The notes beneath the pieces are model-generated. The model searched no databases and was not told the DNA's origin. It worked only from the letters and a program-made list of their open reading frames with translations. Shown here one piece after another: positions 18,122 through 26,733 of a stretch of 64,000 bases of DNA. A program made the position numbers and the translations under genes. The DNA comes from Dysgonamonadaceae bacterium (GTDB lineage Bacteria; Bacteroidota; Bacteroidia; Bacteroidales; Azobacteroidaceae). Within the stretch, counting starts at the first letter, position 1; each line of letters opens with the position of its first letter. The stretch is taken from positions 1-64,000 of the forward strand of contig JAIRPX010000171.1 in assembly GCA_031256775.1 (NCBI GenBank). The letters are read 5' to 3'.

Positions 18122-19024
18122 TTACATAATTTGCTGCAGCAGCATATCGGCATCCAATCCCATTTTAGAGAAAGCAAACCATTTTTTTCCAAGGTCTTTT
18201 AGCGAAGCGCCGATATGATAAACATCATCGTCAATAAAAAGGAAGCGATCGTGCGAACGGGTAAAAGTTCTGACAATAACAGGCTGATATTGCGCGTTGT
18301 ATCTTTGTATGTCCAATTGGAATTGGGGCGTTATTTGCGCCGTGTAAATCGTTGCGCTCACGCCGTCGACTCGTTTGGACAGCAATACCAAAATGCTTTC
18401 ATCTACATAATTATCTATCAGCGTGATTGATTTCTTTGCGGATTTTATCAGGTTCGAGGTAAAGGCATAAGCGTCGAAAATCTGCCCGTCGTAAAAAATA
18501 CCTTCTGCCGGCGGCAAAGATGTTTTGACGAAAAAATCTATCTTCTTTTCGGTTTCGGTTACGCGCTTTTCAGTTTCCAATGCAAATTTTTCCACGCGCT
18601 CTATGCGTTGGTTAATTGCATAGCCTTTTAATAAATAATCTTTTATGACGCGGGTCGCCCATATACGAAACAGTGTGCCTTGCAGTGATTTTATCCTGTA
18701 TCCAACTGAAATAATCACGTCCAGATTATACAGTTTGATAATCCTTTCTTGTGTTTTTCCTGCTATTGCGCCATGATGAGTGGTATGTAAGAAATCCTTA
18801 CATACCATATTCTTTTCCAGCTCGCCTTCTTTAAAGATATTGGAAATGTGCATGGTAACGTTGTTTCTTGTGGTTTGAAACAATTCCGACATCTGCGACT
18901 GCGAAAGCCAAACGGTCTCATTCTCCATCCGAACTTCAAGCCGTAGAGAATTATCCGGTTGATACAAAACTATTTCACCCGTATTATCCGGCTGATACAG
19001 TGATATTTCTTTTTTGTTATCCAT
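18122..19024 (-). CDS. RhuM family protein
   Basis: A 300-residue protein of the RhuM (virulence protein) family common on bacterial islands. It has the family core VRMENETVWLSQSQMSELF, then DVIISVGYRIKSLQGTLFR, RVIKDYLLKGY and a central coiled coil (LETEKRVTETEKKIDFF). The second half, with LIDNYVDESILVLLSKR and THDRF-like SHDRFLFIDD, resembles a phospholipase-D-like fold. The molecular role is not established. I chose the ATG at 19022-19024 (MDNKKEIS) because the longer frame runs back through a hairpin leader. It is monocistronic with its own terminator. Confidence 0.75.
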   Translation of the reverse strand: MDNKKEISLYQPDNTGEIVLYQPDNSLRLEVRMENETVWLSQSQMSELFQTTRNNVTMHISNIFKEGELEKNMVCKDFLHTTHHGAIAGKTQERIIKLYNLDVIISVGYRIKSLQGTLFRIWATRVIKDYLLKGYAINQRIERVEKFALETEKRVTETEKKIDFFVKTSLPPAEGIFYDGQIFDAYAFTSNLIKSAKKSITLIDNYVDESILVLLSKRVDGVSATIYTAQITPQFQLDIQRYNAQYQPVIVRTFTRSHDRFLFIDDDVYHIGASLKDLGKKWFAFSKMGLDADMLLQQIM

Positions 19025-19047
19025 AAAAATATTTTTGTTTTTTGGAA

Positions 19048-19110
19048 AAGCCTCACCGGTATCCCTCCGGCGAGGCTCGCCACTAAAATCCAATCGAAAA
19101 CAGCATTAAA
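19048..19110. repeat. Hairpin plus GCCACTAAAAT module (copy 1)
   Basis: An 11-base stem (AGCCTCACCGG at 19049-19059 with CCGGCGAGGCT at 19067-19077, one mismatch) is followed by CGCCACTAAAATCCAA and AAACAGCATTAA. The same order recurs at 60295-60341 upstream of traE. Here it lies in the 5' leader of the RhuM-like gene but in the opposite orientation to that gene. Confidence 0.5.
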
Positions 19111-19143
19111 CCATTACGACTGTGGATTTCAGCGACAAAATTA

Positions 19144-21246
19144 CTACTTTTTCCGGTTATTTTTAGCATTTTTCGGAAAATCAAAGATAACTCGATAGTT
19201 TTCGTCAAACTTCAATGCAGCGTCAAACGGTTTCCCTGCCTTGTTTTTGAAGTTTTTAATAACGGAAGTTTTGCCTTTGGTCAGTAAATCCGTAACTTGA
19301 CCGTCGGATAACTGTTTTTCGCTGATGCTTCGGAAAACAACCAATCCGCACCATTCGTCGTTGCATTTTGCGACTTTTGGATAGATGTGGATTTTTGCCG
19401 TTTTGCATTTAGGGCAAAGGCAGGTATTTTCTTCGACAACGGTAATTTTTGTATCCAATAATTCCGCTGTAATCTGCCTTGTGTATGTTTCGATTGCCTT
19501 ACGAAAAGTTTCCGGCTGCATTTCGCCGCGTTCGATTTGCGCTAAGGCGTTTTCCCACCCGCCGGTCATGGCTACGTCTGCAATCCGTTTATCCTTAACG
19601 GTTTCGTAAACCAAAAGCCCTTTTTCGGTTGGGACTAACGACTTCTTTTCTCTTTTGATGTAATCGCGTGCAAACAGCGTTTCGATAATCGCAGCGCGTG
19701 TGGCGGGAGTGCCGATGCCGGATTCCTTCATGGCTTCGCGCTCCGCTTCGTCAATCAGGTCTTTTCCGCAAGATTCCATTGTGCCTAAAAGCGAGGCTTC
19801 GGTGTGCAACGGCTTGGGCTTGGTTTGCTTTTCCAATATTTCGGTTTGCTTAACAGACAGAGTTTCGCCCTGATTGACTTCGGGCAAATTGCCCGTTCCA
19901 TCTTCGCTCTGTTCTTCCGTTTCGCCGAAAACTGCACGCCAACCGGCTTGTTTAACAGTTGCGCCTTTTGCCTCAAAAAGCGTTTCGGAACAACTTAAAA
20001 CGATTGTGGTTGCATCTTTTACGCATTTCTTGGAAAATGCTTCCAACATGCGCCCTGCTATCATTTCGTAAACAGTTTGCTCGTCGTCCGAAAGATTTTT
20101 GGGCATGTTTTCCGTAATGAGTAGCGCATGGTGGTCGGTTACTTTTTTATCATCGACACAGCGGATATTCAAAACAGCATTGTCCATAGCCCCTGCATAA
20201 ACGCCGAAACGCGGGTGTGCTTTCAGACTGTTAATCAATTCCGGTATTTCGTCAAAAACATCTGCCGAAATATAGCGGCTGCCTGTTCTTGGATAGGTGA
20301 TTGCGGCTGCCTCATACAACTTTTGAGCAATGGACAAAGTTTTGTCTGCCGAAAAGCTGTGTTTGCTGTTGGCTTCTTTTTGCAGCGCCGTTAAATCGTA
20401 CAGCAAAGGCGGCTCCTGATTGATTTCTTTCTTTTCAACGGATTGGACGCACAGCGTTTTTTGTTCATTCAACAGCCGGAAAACAGTGTTTGCATCGTCC
20501 CTGTTTCCGTACTTTTCACGGCTGACCGCTGTAAACAGGACATTCGATTTTTCCATCTGAACCTTAATTTGCCAAAACGGAGTGGAAACGAAGTTTTTGT
20601 TTTCCAGATACCGTTTGCAAATCATTGCGAGCGTGGGCGTTTGCACACGTCCCAACGAAAACACACCGCGTCCCGCCGCTATAGACAGGGATTGTGAGCT
20701 ATTCAGACCCACTAACCAGTCTGCTTCCGAACGCGCTTTTGCCGCCTGATACAGACTGTCGTATTCGCTGCCGTTTTTCAAGTTCTGCAAACCGTCTTTA
20801 ATAGCTTTGTCCGTCAAGCTGCTAATCCATAAGCGGACAAAGGGCTTGCCTTTTTCGTTACCATATATATAATGGTATATATACCGGAAAATACACTCGC
20901 CTTCGCGACCACTGTCTGTAGCCACAATTATCCGGTCGCAACTGTCGAAAACGTGTTTGATGATTTTGAGTTGTTTAAGTGCGCCGCTGTCGGGTTTATA
21001 TTCCTTGCCGTCCTTTACCTGTCGGGGAATGAGTTTGAACGTTTCGGGAATTATCGGAAGATTTTCGCGGACAAAGCCCGCAAATCCGTAATCTTCGGGC
21101 ATGGCTAACTGTACCAGATGTCCGAAAGCGTAAGTTACCATATAACCGTTTCCGGTCATAAAACCGTCTTCCTTTTGTGTTGCGCCTGCTATTTTTGCGA
21201 TTCCCCTTGCAACAGAGGGCTTTTCCGCGATTATACAAGTTTTCAT
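19144..21246 (-). CDS. topB: DNA topoisomerase III (type IA)
   Basis: A 700-residue type IA topoisomerase. The N-terminal Toprim domain starts IIAEKPSVARGIA and includes DSGREGE near 118. The active-site tyrosine is in TYPRTGSRYI near residue 317. GVFSLGRVQTPT lies near 193-204. The C-terminus carries a zinc-finger-like CPKC segment (CLCPKCKTAKIHIYPKVAKC). On CTnDOT-like elements the homologous protein (called Exc there) accompanies excision genes; a role in resolving element DNA during excision or transfer is inferred. It follows the DUF4099-type gene by 24 bases and is probably co-transcribed with it. Confidence 0.93.
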   Translation of the reverse strand: MKTCIIAEKPSVARGIAKIAGATQKEDGFMTGNGYMVTYAFGHLVQLAMPEDYGFAGFVRENLPIIPETFKLIPRQVKDGKEYKPDSGALKQLKIIKHVFDSCDRIIVATDSGREGECIFRYIYHYIYGNEKGKPFVRLWISSLTDKAIKDGLQNLKNGSEYDSLYQAAKARSEADWLVGLNSSQSLSIAAGRGVFSLGRVQTPTLAMICKRYLENKNFVSTPFWQIKVQMEKSNVLFTAVSREKYGNRDDANTVFRLLNEQKTLCVQSVEKKEINQEPPLLYDLTALQKEANSKHSFSADKTLSIAQKLYEAAAITYPRTGSRYISADVFDEIPELINSLKAHPRFGVYAGAMDNAVLNIRCVDDKKVTDHHALLITENMPKNLSDDEQTVYEMIAGRMLEAFSKKCVKDATTIVLSCSETLFEAKGATVKQAGWRAVFGETEEQSEDGTGNLPEVNQGETLSVKQTEILEKQTKPKPLHTEASLLGTMESCGKDLIDEAEREAMKESGIGTPATRAAIIETLFARDYIKREKKSLVPTEKGLLVYETVKDKRIADVAMTGGWENALAQIERGEMQPETFRKAIETYTRQITAELLDTKITVVEENTCLCPKCKTAKIHIYPKVAKCNDEWCGLVVFRSISEKQLSDGQVTDLLTKGKTSVIKNFKNKAGKPFDAALKFDENYRVIFDFPKNAKNNRKK

Positions 21247-21270
21247 TTCTTTGAATTTCAGTGATGAATA

Positions 21271-22713
21271 TTACATTTTTACTCTTTTTGATTTTTTTTG
21301 TTTTCCCTGTTTCTGCTTTTCCGCCTGCTTTCTGGTCGGCTGCATTTGTCCTTTATTCAAAGGCACTTTCACGTTTTTAGTTGCCTCATTGGTTTTGCCT
21401 TCAGAATTGACGGCTACCTGCGTTTTATGACGGTCGTCGGGAATAACCTTTCCGCCTGCAAGCGCTTCTTTATATTGCTTAGGAAACATGAAATTCATTT
21501 TTCCGGTTTCTTTATTTAGCGTAATATAGCCGCTGTAGCCCTTTCCTTTTTTATCAACCAAACCGGATATATGGACGGTTTTACCTTCCCGAAGGCTGTC
21601 GCGCTGTTCGCCGGTCAGTTCTTTTCCGCGAAAAGTTTTTTGAACGTCTTTTTGTTCGTTATCCTGTTTTTGGCTCTGCTTTTTATCGTTGTTGAAATGA
21701 GGAGTGAAACTGCGGGTATCGGCATTGAACTGAACATTAGCGGAATAAAATTTGTTTTTATCGGGCGAATACAGGTTTTCAATCCATACGGCTTTGCCTT
21801 CGCCAAATTTCTGCTTTTGTTCCTCATTCAACTGTACGCCTTTGTAAGTGTCGGGAATTTTCAGCCGGTCGGCACGGAAAGCAACAATTTCATTCGTCAG
21901 TTTATCCAATGACAGAAGGACGGGCATTTTTTCGCCCTGTCGAAATTCAGCTTCGACAACTCGACCAAGATTGCCGGTTGTCTGCAAATTCTTTTTATCC
22001 TCGTCGGTAAATTTTACGCCGAAATACGGACTGTCCAAATCGGGCTTGTGCCGGATGGGATGAATAGCGGGGATGAAACTGCCGTCTTCCTGTTTGCGAA
22101 GCGAAAAACGCGCGTCGGTGCGCAGGGGTGATGATTCGCCCTCAATTTGAATGGAAACAGCTACCAAACCGGTTTTCCGGTAATCCAGCAACTTGTCAAG
22201 ATTGCTTGTTCCATCTTTGGCGATGCTTGTTTTTTCGAGCGTTTCGCGGGTAATGCCGAACTTTTCGAGTTTGTCCCAATGCACGCTGTTGGGGTCGATA
22301 GCGTAACTTTTTTCAGATGTTTGTGTTTGCGATGGGGTTTTGCCCTGTTCCTGCGTCTGTTTTTTCAAAAAGTCTTCGGGGTTGATTCGGTGCAAGTCCA
22401 AAAACTCTTTGTTTTCAGGCTTTTCAGGATTCTTAAACGCTTCCTGTAATTTCTGTACGACTTCGTTAAATTTCTCTGCCGGTACGCGGAAAAACTCGAA
22501 GCGCGTCGGGTCTTTGACTTGCCGCTTGAAATTCTCAAAGAAATTTTCAAGGATGTTACCTTGCCTGTCGATTTTTAGAAAATCGGGATTTTCGCTGTCA
22601 TCGGGCTTAGACTGTCTCACCTTGCCGTCCTTGTCCATTTTCGCAACATTCAACTCGTTACTGCCTTTTTCTCTGACCAGAAGTACGTCTTGGGCTTTCA
22701 AATTTTCGTTCAT
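21271..22713 (-). CDS. DUF4099/DUF3945-type ICE protein
   Basis: A 480-residue, highly charged and glutamine-rich protein. After an N-terminal block (QDVLLVREKGSNELNVAKMD) there is a DUF4099-like region around 140-180 (WDKLEKFGITRETLEK, then LLDYRKTGLV). Repeated DUF3945-like units follow, with GVQLNEEQKQKFGEGKAVWI near 293-312 and ELTGEQRDSLREGKTVHI near 365-382. The C-terminus is lysine-rich. Such proteins sit next to topB on Bacteroidetes ICEs; the function is unknown and a DNA- or chromatin-associated role is only a guess. A -7 box TACTTTTG lies at 22757-22764 on this strand. Confidence 0.75.
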   Translation of the reverse strand: MNENLKAQDVLLVREKGSNELNVAKMDKDGKVRQSKPDDSENPDFLKIDRQGNILENFFENFKRQVKDPTRFEFFRVPAEKFNEVVQKLQEAFKNPEKPENKEFLDLHRINPEDFLKKQTQEQGKTPSQTQTSEKSYAIDPNSVHWDKLEKFGITRETLEKTSIAKDGTSNLDKLLDYRKTGLVAVSIQIEGESSPLRTDARFSLRKQEDGSFIPAIHPIRHKPDLDSPYFGVKFTDEDKKNLQTTGNLGRVVEAEFRQGEKMPVLLSLDKLTNEIVAFRADRLKIPDTYKGVQLNEEQKQKFGEGKAVWIENLYSPDKNKFYSANVQFNADTRSFTPHFNNDKKQSQKQDNEQKDVQKTFRGKELTGEQRDSLREGKTVHISGLVDKKGKGYSGYITLNKETGKMNFMFPKQYKEALAGGKVIPDDRHKTQVAVNSEGKTNEATKNVKVPLNKGQMQPTRKQAEKQKQGKQKKSKRVKM

Positions 22714-22756
22714 ACTGTTTTATGTTTTAAATGATTGCATCAATAGTAATGCAGTG

Positions 22757-22850
22757 CAAAAGTAGATGAACGGAGTATAGTTCTGTTTGATTTTCAGGCG
22801 GGTGGCAGTAAGTTGCTCCGGTTGTGGAAGTAAATTGCGTCGGTATGAGG
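22757..22850 (-). promoter_or_regulatory. Promoter region of the DUF4099-topB unit
   Basis: TACTTTTG (minus strand, 22757-22764) fits TAnnTTTG and lies about 44 bases before the ATG. No TTTG is seen at -33. Just upstream, TTTTCAGGCGGGTGGCAG (22791-22808) repeats the sequence at 18009-18026, suggesting common control of the two DNA-processing transcripts. Confidence 0.45.
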
Positions 22851-22863
22851 GGGCAGAAAAAAT

Positions 22864-22932
22864 GAGGTAATCTTTTTAGATAAAGCCATCGAACTTGTCA
22901 ATATGCAGATAAAGTGGATAGAAAACTCATGA
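22864..22932 (+). pseudogene. rteC remnant
   Basis: A 22-codon stretch reads EVIFLDKAIELVNMQIKWIE before a stop. It closely parallels VAIFLQKAIEIVDMQKEWME of the rteC gene at 43.25-43.88 kb, with matching DNA over about 60 bases. It is far too short to work and is read as a decayed duplicate of rteC. It lies on the left edge of the BGC1 cargo while the longer copy lies on its right. Confidence 0.6.
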
Positions 22933-23096
22933 AAAAGAACAATGTTGCCCGCTTATGAAAGATTCTGTCTTTTCGCTATGAAATAAAAGTTGTGTTGTGA
23001 GCTGACTGTATTATACTTAAAAAGTTGCAAAATTCGTTCAGGATAATATTTGAGTGCGCTATATTTCTGATAAATAAGCACATATCTATTTTCAAA

Positions 23097-23330
23097 GGAT
23101 TATTATCATATAGAGTTTTTAGACTAACCAATCTCAAAAAAACATCGCCATCTTGATTTTCCTTTTTTATGTAAAAAGATTTGTCCGTTTTGTTAATAAA
23201 TATTATTAAAAGAAGCATATCTTTGCGTCATAATGATTAGAAAAGTCAGTGCTATGGGACTGACGAGCTTTTTTAGTGAAGTTAAATTTACAATTTTAAT
23301 GATGCAAATAGTTTAAGTACAAATGATTAT
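23097..23330 (+). repeat. Promoter-hairpin leader module, copy 1
   Basis: The first of two direct repeats of about 230 bases, 247 bases apart. Inside lie TATCTTTG (23218-23225), a -7 promoter box, and 20 bases on a stem-loop GTCAGT/ACTGAC (23245-23264) followed by GAGC and six T, like a short intrinsic terminator. If transcribed it would yield an RNA of about 50 nucleotides. There is no open frame of note. Confidence 0.6.
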
Positions 23331-23343
23331 GACATTATTACAA

Positions 23344-23574
23344 GGATTATCGGTAGATAGAATTTTTAGGCAAATAATCTCAAAAAACATTGCTATTCTG
23401 ATTTTTATTTTTTTATGTAAATAGATTCGTTTGTTTTGTTAATAAATATTATTAAAAGAAGCGTATCTTTGCATCATAATATTAGAAAAGTCAGTGCTAT
23501 GGGACTGACGAGCTTTTTTAGTGAAATTAAATTTGCAATCTTAATGATATAAATAATTTAAATACAAATGATTA
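23344..23574 (+). repeat. Promoter-hairpin leader module, copy 2
   Basis: The second copy, with the same -7 box (23464-23471), identical hairpin (23490-23509) and T run (23514-23519). The hairpin region is the best conserved part while flanking DNA has drifted, suggesting the RNA or the terminator is under selection. It is the last recognisable element before BGC1, about 200 bases upstream of the PPTase gene. The rest of 22,933-23,770 shows no gene. Confidence 0.6.
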
Positions 23575-23770
23575 CATTAACATCTTATATATTCCTATTT
23601 TTATGCGTTTCATGCCAATTGTATGTTTCCATTATCGTCCGCCAATATTAAAAACGAGCGGGAGAGAACAATTAAGAACTACGCTTTGTTTTAGCGAATG
23701 GGAGTATTTTTAATAAACATCTGAAATATAGCGATTTATCCTTGCTTGACACTATAATATTCAAAACACA

Positions 23771-24337
23771 ATGAGTTCAATATCTTGCATTATTCCAATG
23801 TCAGATTATTTGATTACGCTTTCCCAAAAGAGTAGTCTTATGAAATCGGACATTTTGATTTTAAGCATAACAAAATATATGTTATCAAACTATTACGGAA
23901 TCAATAATTCGGATGTGAAAATTTACAAAAATCATTGGGGTAAACCTATGATTAGAGGCATTTCAAATGTTCATTTCAATTTTTCACATACTAACGATAT
24001 AATTGTAGGCGCTTTTTCTACAAAACAAATAGGGATTGACGTCGAAAAAGTAAGACGGTTTAATCCGAAAATATTAAAGTTATTCTGCTCAAAAGAGGAA
24101 ATGTCTGATTTATCGACTATTGAAGATATGCATCGATTAACTCAAATATGGTCAATAAAAGAAAGTTATTTGAAAATGTTAGGCGTTGGCTTAAATCTAC
24201 CAATGAATAAATATTCAACCTGTAGATTGGATAATCAAATAAGACTTAAAGGCAAAAATGGCTTAATATCAAATGTATCTTTCAATTTGGTATCTGCTAA
24301 AAATATTGTCATATCCGTTTGCTATATATTAATTTAA
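23771..24337 (+). CDS. 4'-phosphopantetheinyl transferase (Sfp type)
   Basis: A 188-residue PPTase that would install the phosphopantetheine arm on the ACP encoded at 28556. The Mg/CoA-binding signatures are FNFSHTND, GIDVEKV near residue 95, and WSIKESYLKMLG near 134-145. The length is short, close to the AcpS-Sfp boundary, but the GIDVE and WxxKES spacing is Sfp-like. It is the first gene of the BGC1 operon and 13 bases ahead of the ABC ATPase. Carrying a dedicated PPTase is usual for transferred polyketide-type clusters. Confidence 0.88.
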   Translation: MSSISCIIPMSDYLITLSQKSSLMKSDILILSITKYMLSNYYGINNSDVKIYKNHWGKPMIRGISNVHFNFSHTNDIIVGAFSTKQIGIDVEKVRRFNPKILKLFCSKEEMSDLSTIEDMHRLTQIWSIKESYLKMLGVGLNLPMNKYSTCRLDNQIRLKGKNGLISNVSFNLVSAKNIVISVCYILI

Positions 24338-24350
24338 TATAAAATAAGTA

Positions 24351-25268
24351 ATGATTTCAATAACAAATTTGTACAAATATTATAATGGTAAAACTATTCT
24401 CAATAATATTAATCTTGAAATAAAGAAAGGTGATATTATAGGAATATTAGGACCCAATGGCGCAGGCAAAACAACTCTGTTAGAAACAGTTGAAGGATTA
24501 AGAACCATAGATAAAGGCGAGGTGTATGTGATGGGGTATAATATGAAAAAGAATCATAAAAATGGACAGGTACACTTTGGAATACAGTTACAAAAGAACA
24601 GCTTGATTGAAGATTTGACTGTAAAAGAAACCATAGATCTATTTAAGACTTTGTATGACGGCATTGAGGATACTAACCAATTATTGTTGAAATTAGATTT
24701 GGATAAATGTAAAAAAACAACTGTAAAGCATTTATCCGGTGGACAATTCCAACGCTTAAAACTTTGTTTAGCAATATTGAATAAACCGCAGATAATATTC
24801 TTAGATGAACCAACTACGGGACTTGATCCTAATGCGAGACTATCTATTTGGAAAATAATTAAAGAGCTGGCAAAAGAATCATTAACCATACTTACTACCC
24901 ATTACATGGAAGAAGCCGAGTATCTATGCAATAGAGTTATTATACTTGATGCGGGAAGAATTATAGCCGATGATAGTCCTGTGAGTTTAATAAACAGTTT
25001 GTCAATAGAGCATATAATAACATTAGACAGAAGTGATGAAATATTAAAAATACCTGTTATTAACGAATTAAAGACGAAATTAACAGAAAGCACAATATAC
25101 ATATATGTAAATAATTTGCCATCGGCTTTATTTAATATACTTTCAGAGGCAGAAAAAAATAATGTAACTATTAAAAACATAAAAATACATCAAGCTAATT
25201 TGGAAGATGTATTCCTATTATTAACCCAAAAAGAATTATATCATGAAACGAATATTCGCATTAACTAA
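24351..25268 (+). CDS. ABC transporter ATP-binding protein (ABC-2 type)
   Basis: A 305-residue ATPase with Walker A GPNGAGKTT near residue 38, signature LSGGQFQRLKL near 127, Walker B IIFLDEP near 151 and a switch histidine in TTHYMEEAE. About 90 extra C-terminal residues match the CcmA/DrrA branch of ABC-2 exporters. It partners with the permease encoded at 25243, whose start overlaps its end by 26 bases. In this cluster it likely moves the lipid product or an intermediate across the inner membrane; this is inferred from context. Confidence 0.88.
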   Translation: MISITNLYKYYNGKTILNNINLEIKKGDIIGILGPNGAGKTTLLETVEGLRTIDKGEVYVMGYNMKKNHKNGQVHFGIQLQKNSLIEDLTVKETIDLFKTLYDGIEDTNQLLLKLDLDKCKKTTVKHLSGGQFQRLKLCLAILNKPQIIFLDEPTTGLDPNARLSIWKIIKELAKESLTILTTHYMEEAEYLCNRVIILDAGRIIADDSPVSLINSLSIEHIITLDRSDEILKIPVINELKTKLTESTIYIYVNNLPSALFNILSEAEKNNVTIKNIKIHQANLEDVFLLLTQKELYHETNIRIN

Positions 25269-26289
25269 GGCGTTTATAACCCTGTTTATACGGAATAAAG
25301 AGAATTTGTTCTTTATTTTCTTCTTCAATACCTTTATGCTTGTAATCTTTGGAATACTTCAAAACAGCATATATAATATGAATGTTAAAATAGGCATTTG
25401 TTTGTCAGACGGAGAGAATACAAACATAAGAAACAAATTGTCCGATGATTGCATATACCTTTATGATGAGACTTCCTTATATAAATCTATTGAAAAAGGC
25501 GACTTAATGGCAGGTATTATTGTTGAAGGCAACATTGCTAACAAAGTACTTGTTTCAACGTCTAATACTGATAATTTAAACTATATTGAACCTCTTATCA
25601 AATCAATGATTAGGCAAATCAATAATATTGATGTTGAAGAACCTGCTTATGAACTGAAATATATAAAGGATATTCCTATCGGCGGCTTTGAGTATATATT
25701 TCCTGGTATTCTTATATTCGCTATTATGCAAATAGCATTATCAGGCGGGCTTACAATATTGGGGCTTAAACAAAAAGAAAGTCTTAGGCGACTCAAAGTA
25801 ACTCCACTTTCTAAATTTGAATTTATAACGAGCTTTTCTATCGGTTATTTTGTTATAATTATGGCTCAAACGATATTGAATATTATAATCGGGCTTGTAT
25901 TTTTTGATTATAATTTTGTAGGAAATCTGTCCGTTATAATTTTATTACTCTTGGTCAGTTCTTTTGCTTTCATTGCATTAGGAATTGTATTAACAAATTT
26001 TGCAAATAGCATTGAGATGGGGAACACAATAACCAGATTTGCATCTTTTCCCGCCGCTTTTTTCTGTAATGTATTTATTCCGGAAACAGTTATGCCTGCA
26101 ATTGTCCAGAAAATCGCATTCATTCATCCATTAACCTATTTCGTAAATGTATTCAGAGCTTTCTGTGATAAAGAGATAGCAGAGTATTCTCAAGGTTTAA
26201 TCATTCAAATGATAATGATTGTTTTGATGTTTGTTTGCTTTATATTTTTAGGCGTTCGCTATTTTAGATGGGAAGATCAAGTTTCATAA
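25243..26289 (+). CDS. ABC-2 type transporter permease
   Basis: A 348-residue membrane protein with one N-terminal transmembrane helix (NLFFIFFFNTFMLVIFGILQ), a soluble domain of about 125 residues, then five helices. This is the 1+5 topology of ABC-2 permeases. GLKQKESLRRLKVTPLS marks the coupling-helix region typical of the family. It is translated in coupling with the ATPase at 24351. The same operon encodes a second, unrelated FtsX/LolC-type export system. Confidence 0.85.
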   Translation: MKRIFALTKAFITLFIRNKENLFFIFFFNTFMLVIFGILQNSIYNMNVKIGICLSDGENTNIRNKLSDDCIYLYDETSLYKSIEKGDLMAGIIVEGNIANKVLVSTSNTDNLNYIEPLIKSMIRQINNIDVEEPAYELKYIKDIPIGGFEYIFPGILIFAIMQIALSGGLTILGLKQKESLRRLKVTPLSKFEFITSFSIGYFVIIMAQTILNIIIGLVFFDYNFVGNLSVIILLLLVSSFAFIALGIVLTNFANSIEMGNTITRFASFPAAFFCNVFIPETVMPAIVQKIAFIHPLTYFVNVFRAFCDKEIAEYSQGLIIQMIMIVLMFVCFIFLGVRYFRWEDQVS

Positions 26290-26312
26290 ACAAATAATTA
26301 ACTTAAATATAT

Positions 26313-26729
26313 ATGATTCAACAAAAAGAAATCAGAACTATTTTAAAACAACGCTTCTCATTTATCTTAATTGATAGAGTATTAAAAATAGAAGAAAACG
26401 AGATTGTTGGAATAAAAAACGTAACAGCCAGCGATATAAATTTATGGGGACATTTTGATGATGAACCGATATATCCGGGCGCTCTTCTTATCGAAACATG
26501 TTCACAATTAGGCGGAATTTTAATTGCCAAAAAGAATCCTATTCTTAAAGACGGATTTCTTGCCCAAATTGATAATTTTAAATTTTTGAAATTTATCATA
26601 CCGGGAGACACAATTAAGATAAACGCGGTATATGCAGGTAAATTTTCAAAATTCGCAAAAGTAGATGCCACTGCTTTTGTTGATGATGATATTGTAGCAA
26701 AAGGTTCAATCACATATTTTTTCAAATAA
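26313..26729 (+). CDS. 3-hydroxyacyl-ACP dehydratase (FabZ-like hot-dog)
   Basis: A 138-residue hot-dog dehydratase. The FabZ active-site pattern is visible: H47 in GHFDDEPIYPGALLIE and E61 at its end. LIDRVLKIEE precedes it as in FabZ. It would convert 3-hydroxyacyl-ACP to trans-2-enoyl-ACP. Together with the KS pair, ketoreductase and ACP in this operon, and in the absence of an enoyl reductase, repeated cycles would leave conjugated double bonds. It resembles the dehydratases of aryl polyene clusters. Confidence 0.85.
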   Translation: MIQQKEIRTILKQRFSFILIDRVLKIEENEIVGIKNVTASDINLWGHFDDEPIYPGALLIETCSQLGGILIAKKNPILKDGFLAQIDNFKFLKFIIPGDTIKINAVYAGKFSKFAKVDATAFVDDDIVAKGSITYFFK

Positions 26730-26733
26730 TGCC

